From contig JAGOPK010000003.1 in NCBI GenBank assembly GCA_017992055.1, forward strand, positions 434,001-498,000: DNA of 64,000 nt, given 5' to 3'. Of this stretch, positions 54,701-64,000 are shown piece by piece (positions within the stretch are counted from its first letter, which is position 1; the number at the start of each line of letters is the position of its first letter). The position numbers and the translations under genes are program-made. The notes below the pieces were generated by a model, which saw nothing but the letters and a program-made list of their open reading frames with translations, made no database searches and was not told where the DNA came from. Source of the DNA: Burkholderiaceae bacterium. GTDB taxonomy: Bacteria; Pseudomonadota; Gammaproteobacteria; Burkholderiales; Burkholderiaceae_C.

Positions 54701-56405
54701 CACGGCCAGCGCCAGCGCCAGCCTGGGCGGCGCGGTGGCCGGCGACGCCCTGGGCCTGGCGCTCAGCGCCCAGTTCGCCGACCGCCATGCCGGCAATGCC
54801 AAGACGGTGGGCGTGCAGCTGCAGCTGAGTGGCGCCGATGCCGGCAACTACCTGCTGCCGGCGGCCAGCACCACGGCCCAGGCCAGCATCGGCCAGGCCA
54901 CGCTGACCTATCTGGCCACGCCGGCCAGCGCACCGGCCGGAACGCTGCCCGAGCAGATCCTGCTGACGGGCACGGTCAGCGGCTTTGTCGGCAGCGACAA
55001 CCAGGCCAACAGCACCAGCGGCAGCCTGGCCTGGACCACCCCGGCCACGGCGGCCAGCCCGTCCGGCAGCTATGCCATCAGCGGCGGCGGGCTGGCCGCC
55101 GCCAACTACCGTTTTGTGCAGGCCGCCGGCAATGCGACGGCGCTGACGCTGGGCCCGCCCATCGTTGCCGAGGTGATCGCCGTGGCCGCCAGCACCCAGA
55201 GCAGCACGCAGACCGCCATCACCCAGGCGCTGGCCGTGGTTGCGCCGCCGGTCGAGATGTCCACGCCGACCAGCGGTCGCGTGCTCGATGTGCTGCAGTC
55301 CTTGAGCGTGGTCGAGGCCGGTGGCAACACCCCCACCTACGACAGCGTCAACCTGTCGCAGATGCAGCGCGACGAGATCCAGAGCCTGCTGGCCGCGCGG
55401 GCCAACTTCAAGCGCAAGGTGTTCGACGGCGGCATCGGCAAGCTGCAGATCGATCCGGCGCTGGCCGATGTGCGCGGCTGCCGCAGCGTGGCCGAGCTGA
55501 GCGGCGGGGCCTGCCTGCTGACCGCCGCGCTGAAGCAGGAGATCGCTGCCGAGCGTGCCCGCGCTGCCGCCGCGGCTGCGGCGGCCGAGGCCGCCGCGCG
55601 CAAGCCGGCCGGCCGCCGCGTGGTGCGCGCCGTGCTGCCGACCATCCAGCGCAAGCTGGCGCTGCTGATCGGCGTCAATGCCTACCAGGACAAGCGCATC
55701 CCGCAGCTCAAGGGCGCCGTGCCCGACGCACGCGGCGTGCGCGACGTGCTGGAGAACCACCTGGGTTACGAGACCACGGTGGTCGAGGACCCCGGCCGCG
55801 AGGCCATGGTGCGCGCGCTGAACAAGCTGGCGCTGGAGGCCGGTCCCGAGGATTCGGTGGTCATCTATTACGCCGGCCACGGCGTGGTCGTGCCCGTCAC
55901 GGGCAAGGACGGCAAGGACAGCAAGGAGGAGCTGGGCTACTGGGTGCCGGGCGACGGCGACGTCGACAAGCCCGAGACCTGGCTGGCCAACTCCGACATC
56001 GCCAAGCTGGTGGCCCTGGTGAATGCGCGCCAGGTGCTGCTGGTGTCGGACAGCTGCTATTCCGGCACGCTGGCCGGCAGCGAGCGGGTGCAGCTCGACA
56101 CCCGCACCGATGCGGCCGACCTGCTCAAGCGCAAGGCCGCCGTGGTGATGAGTTCGGGGGGCAACGAGCCGGTGGCCGACGTCGGCCGCAACGGGCATTC
56201 GGTGTTTGCCTGGTATCTGATGGAGACGCTGAAGAAGCTGTCCGACTGGAGCGTGGGTGTCAGCGTGTTCGACAGCGTGCGCGCGGCCGTGGCCAAGAGC
56301 CTGCCGCAGACGCCGCAGTACGGCGCCTCGCGCAGCGCGGGGCACCAGGGCAACACCGACTACCTGTTCGAGCAGCGGGAGATCGAGCGCTCGCCGACGC
56401 CGTGA
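45708..56405 (+). CDS. Giant two-partner secretion exoprotein with tandem repeats, YDG/MBG-type modules and a C-terminal caspase-like domain
   Basis: 3565 residues. Signal peptide at about 22-44 (LARGLLAACLLSPALTSLPV). TPS domain at about 55-200 with NPNGVLFGRGARVDVASLVA (NPNG at 131-134). Beta-helix region to about 630, then seven tandem units (about residues 634-2220) each containing GTLNF, GSYANLTGSGSL and a YLGMNRPW-like motif. Around 2716-3130 lie Ig-like YDG/MBG modules (KVYDGGTAASLAG; LSGADAGNYTLQAPAG). A charged Ala-rich linker leads to a peptidase C14-like domain (about 3315-3560: LALLIGVNAYQD; His3391 in YYAGHG; Cys3450 in SDSCYSG). GGAGA precedes the ATG. The domain order is seen; secretion and protease activity are inferred. 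No immunity-like gene follows. Confidence 0.92.
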   Translation: MVHANPLSSPRRRGDVPRLTPLARGLLAACLLSPALTSLPVQAAGPAAPALPTGPQVVHGQATVATQGSQMTVRNTPGAILNWQSFSIAAGHGVYFDQASASSKVLNRVLGKDPSQIFGSLASNGQVWLLNPNGVLFGRGARVDVASLVASTLRLGDSDFLAGRYRFGGGDVQGQAAGVRNEGSLQTSFGGQVVLLGDRVENAGDIQAPGGQVALAAARSLTLVDTGLPHLAVQMDLPAGEVLNLGRLAAAGGRVDVYGAIVNQQGLVSAQTLSLGAQGQIVLRASETLTLGEASRTEAGGTASGQRGGDITLSGRDIAIAGAAVVDASGEAGGGRIRLGGGLQGRDGGVPNAATVRVDAAARLAADAGSLGDGGQIIVWSDHSTQFLGQLSARGGALGGDGGFAEVSSRRVLGFAGMADLGAGLGATGTLLLDPSFLVIQASAPNLTGSGSLDLSTPNLLFGDHGSITSIITAAAVNSQLNSANVVLQASVDISVNAAISGSRSLTLQAGRDIIVNSAISAGGGIVLSANDPGGTAGGTGAVQVAAALNAGGGALSLSNNGGSGEHQIGASLSAASLSISGNAQLTQASTWTLSGNSTLAGQIGGSGVLTKAGAGTLTLTGSGSFAPMAVAAGTLNFNNASAVTLPSLTLTGGTFGGSGEVVVSGAFDVIGSYANLTGSGSLTTLGTSTVNLANVSGGYLGMNRPWTNNGTLNIAGDDFIYLGLPGGGATTLTNALGATLNLNSTHSQPLTHYTGTSTVHNAGTLNQNTSGTHAIGASSFSNVGTVNVNAGTLTLSGGGSDTGIYNLAAGTTLALSGGTRSMAASVDVSGPGTVRVDGGTLNISDAVGTADTPVVISGGTLNFNGSTTVTLPSLTLLSGTLGGSGNVIVAGAFDVTGSYANLTGSGSLTTLGTSTVNLANVGGGYLGMNRPWINQGTLNIAGDDFVYLGLPSGGTSTLTNAANATLNISSTSGNALIHYTGTTVIDNAGTLNLNASGSHTLSATSLHNSGLVNVNAGTLVLSANGSDSGSYAVASGATLDFSGGTRTLDTASSVSGAGTLRVSGATVHGNGTLGLVNTGAAIVVGSGTLNLGGAVSGTLAPTSVSGGTLNFNNSSAVTLPSLTLTGGTIGGSGDVIVSGAFNVTGSYANLTGSGSLTTLGTSTVNLASVSGGYLGMNRPWINQGTLNIAGDDFVYLGLPSGGTSTLTNADGATLNISSTSGNALIHYTGTTVIDNAGTLNLNASGSHTLSATSLHNSGLVNVNAGTLVLSANGSDSGSYAVASGATLDFSGGTRTLDTASSVSGAGTLRVSGATVHGNGTLGLVNTGAAIVVGSGTLNLGGAVSGTLAPTSVSGGTLNFNNSSAVTLPSLTLTGGTIGGSGDFVVSGAFDVIGSYAYLTGSGSLSTQGTSTVNLASVNGGYLGLNRHWINNGTLNIAGDDFVYLGLPSGGTTTLTNAANATLNLSSTNASALVHYTGTTTVHNAGTLNQNVSGSHTLSASSFHNSGVVNVPVGTLLLSANGSDSGSYAVAAGATLDFSGGTRTLETASSVSGAGTLKVSGASVQGLGALSLANTGAAIVVSNGTLSLGGAVSGTLAPTSVSGGTLNFDNSSAVTLPSLTLTGGTLGGSGDFSISGAFDITGSYAYITGSGSLTTQGTSTLNLANVSNGYLGLNRNWINNGTLNIAGDDFVYLGLPNGGTTTLTNAAGATLNLASSYSHPLVQYTGSTSIHNAGTLNQSASGSHTLNPSSFHNSGTVNVLAGSLVLSANGSDSGSYALAAGSTLNLSGGTRTLTAGASLSGPGSLTVSGATLNVDTAIDFSDTAVRVSAGTLNFNNGSAVTLPNLALSGGTVGGSGDVIVSGAFDVTGSYASLTGSGSLTTQGTSTVNLANVTGGYLGLSRNWNNSGTLNIGGDDFIYFGLPSGGNSTLTNLAGGTLTLSSTQATPLVLYTGTQNIVNAGTLNQTASGSHGIGLPFSNSGTVNVSAGTLVLSGNGSDTGGYALAAGSTLHIAGGTRTLASGASLSGGNLVVSNGTLQVNGQVDFGSTPVSISGGALNFNQAAAVTVPSLSLSSGTLGGSGDVVVSGAFDATGSYAFLTGSGSLTTEGTSTVNLAAVNGGYLGMNRRWINRGHLTVGGDDLLYFGLPNGDSGGTSTLSNQAGATLTLASSYVSPLLTYTGTSLLANAGTLELAASGTHNLSLGGVQNTGSLQVAQGAWTVNGTLSQSGLIQTDAGTSLRVLGNLSNQAGGTLAGTGTLIVGGTLTNLGTISPAGAGSAGTLSISGHLALSGGTLAIDLGGSGASDLLAVSGNVTLGGNLSANLLAGYTPGVAEHVAIVSAGGTSSGAFSGTALPAGFTAGYQLAANEAARLIYSGSSGAKVFTNAANDLNWATPANWSGALPGSTDSAILSAGYDVLYASGNHTIAALIIAGGNSLTVSGGALTVTGSTTLGGSLTVSGSGAATLNGDLSGAGQVAVQGGSLLLHGASSMARLSLGAGALGGGGSLQVSEAFSRSAAASVAADFSSIGITQVSGDLSPGALSAGTLTLNAQDPNGRLVIDGRVASAGALTIQAAGPLQLAGSNAALVAGGDLSVSAHSLDLAAPISGQRLVVVGTHGVQLRDAAQLSASATSGDAIVLDAAGTGPFINQVGAGVLSTAGGRWLVYSADPMADTVGGLAASFRQYNAPYGASTPLGSGNGLLYSLAPTLSIGLQGTVAKVYDGHAGASLLPANYSLSGALAIDSISLNPPASGLYVDGGSASRSAGSGKTVQVSGLTLTASDSAAGYPVYGLQFNTTASAPVGSITPAPLAVGGLVALAKVYDGGTAASLAGAATVAPLAGDQVQLAGSASASFADKNVGTAKPVMLSGLVLSGADAGNYTLQAPAGLQADITPAPLAVGGLVALAKVYDGGTAASLAGAATVAPLAGDQVQLAGSASASFADKNVGMAKAVTVAGLTLSGADAGNYTLQAPAGLQADITPRLLSVIGLAVADKVYDGSTTASASASLGGAVAGDALGLALSAQFADRHAGNAKTVGVQLQLSGADAGNYLLPAASTTAQASIGQATLTYLATPASAPAGTLPEQILLTGTVSGFVGSDNQANSTSGSLAWTTPATAASPSGSYAISGGGLAAANYRFVQAAGNATALTLGPPIVAEVIAVAASTQSSTQTAITQALAVVAPPVEMSTPTSGRVLDVLQSLSVVEAGGNTPTYDSVNLSQMQRDEIQSLLAARANFKRKVFDGGIGKLQIDPALADVRGCRSVAELSGGACLLTAALKQEIAAERARAAAAAAAAEAAARKPAGRRVVRAVLPTIQRKLALLIGVNAYQDKRIPQLKGAVPDARGVRDVLENHLGYETTVVEDPGREAMVRALNKLALEAGPEDSVVIYYAGHGVVVPVTGKDGKDSKEELGYWVPGDGDVDKPETWLANSDIAKLVALVNARQVLLVSDSCYSGTLAGSERVQLDTRTDAADLLKRKAAVVMSSGGNEPVADVGRNGHSVFAWYLMETLKKLSDWSVGVSVFDSVRAAVAKSLPQTPQYGASRSAGHQGNTDYLFEQREIERSPTP
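47607..52370 (+). repeat. Seven tandem 672-744-bp repeats inside the exoprotein gene
   Basis: Units begin (at GTLNF or GALNF) at 47607, 48285, 49029, 49773, 50517, 51195 and 51867, with periods of 678, 744, 744, 744, 678 and 672 bp. The second, third and fourth units are nearly identical in DNA over hundreds of bases, while the outer units have diverged. The 66-bp size difference is an extra 22-residue block. Recent unit duplication is likely. Confidence 0.9.
54123..54644 (+). repeat. 261-bp direct duplication encoding two YDG-type modules
   Basis: Copy 1 is 54123-54383 and copy 2 is 54384-54644. Each encodes 87 residues starting at APLAVGGLVALAKVYDGG and ending near GLQADITP. The copies are almost identical at DNA level; differences cluster in the middle (AKPVMLSGLVL versus AKAVTVAGLTL). 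Confidence 0.85.
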
Positions 56406-56423
56406 CGGCCGCCGGCCGCGGCT

Positions 56424-61085
<4,662 letters not shown>

Positions 61086-61187
61086 GAGGCGCCTGTATCT
61101 CTCCGGTCCCTGACAGTTGCAAACTTATTCAAGCCGCGCCGGCGGGCGGTTGATGCAGGTCAAGCCCCGGCCGGCTTCAGGCTGGCT

Positions 61188-62525
61188 TCAGTCTGCGCGC
61201 GGCAGCACCAGCGTGAGCAATGCACCGCCGCGGGGGTCGTTGCCGGCGCTGAGGCGGCCGCCGTGCTGCTCGACGATGCCATAGCTGATGGACAGGCCCA
61301 GGCCGGTGCCCGTGCCCACCGGCTTGGTGGTGAAGAAGGGGTCGAACACCCGGCCCAGGTGTTCGGCGGCGATGCCCGGGCCGTTGTCGCGCAGTGTCAG
61401 CGTCAGCGTCTTCAACTGGGCGGCCAGGGTGATCCACAGCGTGGGCTGGGGCGTGGTCTCGGCGGCGGCGTCGTAGGCGTTCTGGATCAGGTTCATCAGC
61501 ACCTGCAGCAGCTGACCGGCGCTGCCCTGCACGTGCAGCGGCGGTCCGGGGGTCCAGTGCACGGTGAAGCTGGGCGCCGTGCCCTTGCACACCCAGTGGA
61601 TGGCGCGTTCGATGACGCCGTTGAGATCGACCCGCTCGCGCTGCTCGCGGTCCACGGCCGAGAAGCGGCGCAGGCCTTGCACGATGTCGGCGGTGCGCTG
61701 CGCGCCTTCCAGCGTGCCCTCCATCAGCGAGGGCAGGTCGGCCAGCAGGGCATCGATGCGCAGCTGCCGGCGCAACTGGACCTGCTCGGGCGTCAGCTCG
61801 CCGGCGTGGACGGCGTCGAGGTAGCGGCGCAGCCGCTCGCTGTAGCGCTGCAGCGCATGCACATTGCCGAGCACGAAGCTGATCGGGTTGTTCAGCTCAT
61901 GGGCCACGCCGGCCACCAGCCGGCCCAGCGAAGCCAGCTTCTCCGAATGCAGCAGCTGCTGCTGGGTGAGCTTGAGGGCCTCATGGGCCTCGCGCAGCGC
62001 GTGGTAGGCGCGCTTGAGCTCACCCATCGGCCGGCCCACCAGTACATGGCCGGCGCGGCGGCCATCGCCGTCGCGGCGCGGCGTGCAGTTCAGGTCCACC
62101 GGCACGCGCTGGCCCTGGGCATCGACCAGGTCGACCTCGACCGTGGCCAGGGCGCGCTCGGGCAGCAGCGCGTCCAGCACATGGCGCAGCCGGTCGCGGC
62201 TGTCGTCGTCGGCCAGCAGCGTGGCCAGCGGCGTGCCGCGCAGGGCCTCGTCGCTGCGGCCGACCAGCTCGCACAGCGCCGCATTGGTCTCGACGATGCG
62301 GCCCTGGCGGTCACAGGCCAGCAGCACGTCGCTCATCGACGACAGCAGGCTCATCAGGAACTGCTGGGTCTGCTCCAGCTCGGCGTTCTTGGCCTCCAGC
62401 GCCACCTCGTCGGCCACCAGCTGGGTGTAGACCTCGTCCATCTTGTGGATCACGTCCATCCACACCGACTCGTCCACGCCCTCGGGATGGGGCTGCGGCA
62501 GGCTGGGGCGGTGGCGCTCGCTCAT
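61188..62525 (-). CDS. hoxJ: Histidine kinase of the hydrogen-sensing system (HoxJ)
   Basis: 445-residue soluble kinase. An N-terminal PAS domain (about 60-165: SDVLLACDRQGRIVETNAAL) is followed by the phospho-acceptor box with His209 (LGRLVAGVAHELNNPISFV) and ATPase motifs (LMNLIQNAYDAA, DNGPGIAAEHLG, GTGTGLGLSISYGI). The identity rests on the four-base overlap with the HoxC gene (ATGA) and the hoxB-hoxC-hoxJ order known from Cupriavidus necator. There, HoxJ binds the HoxBC regulatory hydrogenase through its PAS domain and phosphorylates HoxA, lowering hydrogenase gene expression when H2 is absent. hoxA is not in the window. Confidence 0.87.
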   Translation of the reverse strand: MSERHRPSLPQPHPEGVDESVWMDVIHKMDEVYTQLVADEVALEAKNAELEQTQQFLMSLLSSMSDVLLACDRQGRIVETNAALCELVGRSDEALRGTPLATLLADDDSRDRLRHVLDALLPERALATVEVDLVDAQGQRVPVDLNCTPRRDGDGRRAGHVLVGRPMGELKRAYHALREAHEALKLTQQQLLHSEKLASLGRLVAGVAHELNNPISFVLGNVHALQRYSERLRRYLDAVHAGELTPEQVQLRRQLRIDALLADLPSLMEGTLEGAQRTADIVQGLRRFSAVDREQRERVDLNGVIERAIHWVCKGTAPSFTVHWTPGPPLHVQGSAGQLLQVLMNLIQNAYDAAAETTPQPTLWITLAAQLKTLTLTLRDNGPGIAAEHLGRVFDPFFTTKPVGTGTGLGLSISYGIVEQHGGRLSAGNDPRGGALLTLVLPRAD

Positions 62526-63982
62526 CAGTGCACCGTGCAGACCATGCAGGGGTCGAAGCTGCGCACCACATGCTGCACGGCCACCGGCGTGCGTTCGCCT
62601 TGCTGCACCGGCGTGCCCACCAGGGCCGCTTCCAGCGGGCCGGGCTGGCCGGCGGCGTCGCGCGGGCTGAAGTTCCAGCTGGTCGGCGCGATGATCTGGT
62701 AGCTGGCGATGCGGCCGCGGTCGATGCGCAGCCAGTGGCCCAGTGCGCCACGGGCGGCCTCGGCCAGGCCCACGCCGCGGCCGGTCGGCGGCGCATCGGC
62801 CGGCGCGGCGCAGAACGGCTCCCGAGGCTGCAGCGCCATCAGCCAGCGCTCCATCTGCGGCACCACCTCGGCCAGCTCCAGCAGCCGCGCCAGCACCCGG
62901 GTGTGCACCGTGCCGCCGCAGCGGGCCACGGCGGCGCGCAGCAGCGGCTGGCCGGCCGCCAGGCGGCGCGCGATGGCACCGGTCTCGCAGGTCTGGCCCT
63001 GCAGCCGGGGTGCCTTGTTCCAGCTGTAGGCGCCGGGCTTGTCGGCGTCGGGCCGGGTCAGGCCGGTCGAGGGGTGGCGCGGCGGCTGGCCGTCGTCGGC
63101 CATCCAGGCATGGCTCAGGTCCTCGGCCACAGCGTCCAGGTCCAGCGGGGCCAGCCTTGCGCCGGCCTCGTGCCACAGGCCGGCCGGCGCGCTGGCATTG
63201 CCATGGCTGAGGTAGCGGCCCGGGCCGCGGCCCAGGCGGTCCAGGCCGGCGGCGGCCGACACGGTGAGAAACAGCCGCAGGTCGCCCCCCAGCGGGTCCT
63301 GGGCATGCCAGGCGGCCAGTGCGGCTTCGTCGGCCAGCGTGGCCACCTGCTCCAGCGGCGCAGCAAAGGTCTGGCCTTCGAGGAAGGCGCGGAACTCGCG
63401 CACCAGGCTCAGCAGGCGCAGGCGCTCGGACGCATCGATCGCGCGCGTGCTGCCGCCGGGCACCACGCTGTGCGTGTGCGGCCACTTGCCGCCCAGCGTG
63501 CCGACGATCTGGAACCAGCGCTGGCGTGCCGCGATGGCCGCACGCGAGCGCTCGCCGCGGCCGGCCTCGAAGCGGCGCTGCACCTCGCCGAACCAGGGCT
63601 GGCCGGCGTAGACCTCGCGCGCGAAGTCCGGCATGAAGAACAGGTAGAAGTGCGTCAGGTGGTCGGCCAGGTTTTCGGTGGCCAGCATCAGGTCGGTGGC
63701 CAGCAGGCCGTTGATCGGGGCGGCGATGCCGGCGGCATCGGCCAGCGCCCGCGCCGCAGCCACCGATTGCGACACCGAGCAGATGCCGCAGATGCGCGGC
63801 ACGATCACCAGCGCATCGTGTGGCTCGCGGCCGACCAGCAGGTTCTCGAAGCCGCGGTACATGGGCGCGACCACGCGCGCCTCGGCCACCTGGCCATCGC
63901 GCAGGTCCAGCCGGACCTCGAGGTCACCCTCTACCCGGTTGAAGGGTCCGACGACCAGGCGCGTGGGGGCTTGTGGGGACAT
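62525..63982 (-). CDS. hoxC: Regulatory (H2-sensing) [NiFe]-hydrogenase large subunit (HoxC)
   Basis: 485 residues. Nickel-iron ligands are in RICGICSVSQ (Cys65 and Cys68) and in the C-terminal DPCMVCTVH (Cys479 and Cys482). The protein ends right after that His, with no cleavable C-terminal peptide; this is the known mark of H2-sensing hydrogenases (HoxC/HupV), unlike energy-converting enzymes. Other family motifs: MYRGFENLLVGREP and GKWPHTHSVVPGGS. It should pair with HoxB, expected just beyond the right edge, and signal to HoxJ, encoded next. The ATG at 63982 fits the family N-terminus (VVGPFNRVEGDLEV). Confidence 0.92.
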   Translation of the reverse strand: MSPQAPTRLVVGPFNRVEGDLEVRLDLRDGQVAEARVVAPMYRGFENLLVGREPHDALVIVPRICGICSVSQSVAAARALADAAGIAAPINGLLATDLMLATENLADHLTHFYLFFMPDFAREVYAGQPWFGEVQRRFEAGRGERSRAAIAARQRWFQIVGTLGGKWPHTHSVVPGGSTRAIDASERLRLLSLVREFRAFLEGQTFAAPLEQVATLADEAALAAWHAQDPLGGDLRLFLTVSAAAGLDRLGRGPGRYLSHGNASAPAGLWHEAGARLAPLDLDAVAEDLSHAWMADDGQPPRHPSTGLTRPDADKPGAYSWNKAPRLQGQTCETGAIARRLAAGQPLLRAAVARCGGTVHTRVLARLLELAEVVPQMERWLMALQPREPFCAAPADAPPTGRGVGLAEAARGALGHWLRIDRGRIASYQIIAPTSWNFSPRDAAGQPGPLEAALVGTPVQQGERTPVAVQHVVRSFDPCMVCTVH

Positions 63983-64000
63983 GGGTGCTGAGCATAGCGT

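Noticed and set aside
53076-56345. A 1089-codon minus-strand open frame opposite the exoprotein C-terminus
   Set aside because: Antisense shadow; the plus frame carries YDG-type modules and the caspase-like domain with conserved motifs.
62060-62530. HoxJ considered as a continuation of the HoxC reading frame or an ordinary NtrB-type kinase
   Set aside because: The ATGA overlap gives separate genes, and the direct linkage to HoxC with the known gene order favours HoxJ.

Overview
The window is about 70% GC with dense, tightly overlapping genes. Its gene families (Bug-type periplasmic receptors, TRAP transporters, CaiB/BaiF transferases, MocR and FCD-GntR regulators, a Burkholderiales-type Rep protein and a HoxC/HoxJ hydrogen sensor) point to a betaproteobacterium of the order Burkholderiales, probably near Rubrivivax, Ideonella, Leptothrix or Cupriavidus. 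This placement is by family resemblance only.

The left part holds a replication and segregation hub of the kind found on megaplasmids and chromids. It comprises a Rep initiator (3018-4424, minus), an origin-like region with four direct and one inverted 22-bp iterons (4561-4827), parA and parB (4914-7395), three palindromic parS-like sites (4941, 6206, 7406) and a tyrosine recombinase (7436-9280, minus). To its left is a two-partner secretion pair, tpsB followed by a tpsA that runs off the left edge (1-2817, minus).

From 9.4 to 43.9 kb lies a catabolic region, organised as regulator-plus-operon units. These are: LysR with a carboxymuconolactone-decarboxylase-like protein and an amidohydrolase; GST with a CoA-transferase; a Bug receptor with an enolase-superfamily enzyme; flavin reductase with a second Bug receptor; a DMT exporter with TetR; and, divergent from TetR, two acyl-CoA dehydrogenases, a crotonase, a complete LivKHMGF-type ABC importer and an acyl-CoA ligase (19.7-29.4 kb). 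Next come a multiheme cytochrome c broken by a one-base frameshift (29.4-31.4 kb), a MocR regulator, CcoG and a small Fe-S protein. The last unit is an FCD-GntR regulator divergent from an FAD dehydrogenase, a TRAP transporter, an SDR, an isocitrate-lyase-family lyase, a DapA-type aldolase and a PfkB kinase (35.2-43.9 kb).

The right part begins with a second two-partner secretion locus (43950-56405). Its 3565-residue exoprotein joins a TPS domain, seven tandem beta-helix-like repeats of 224-248 residues and YDG/MBG-type modules to a C-terminal caspase-like peptidase domain with an apparent His/Cys dyad. On the minus strand follow a 1553-residue hybrid histidine kinase and the H2-sensing pair hoxJ-hoxC; hoxB is expected just beyond the right edge. 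If the replicon is autonomous, it combines its own maintenance system, carboxylic-acid catabolism, two large exoproteins and hydrogen sensing, an arrangement reminiscent of hox-bearing megaplasmids.
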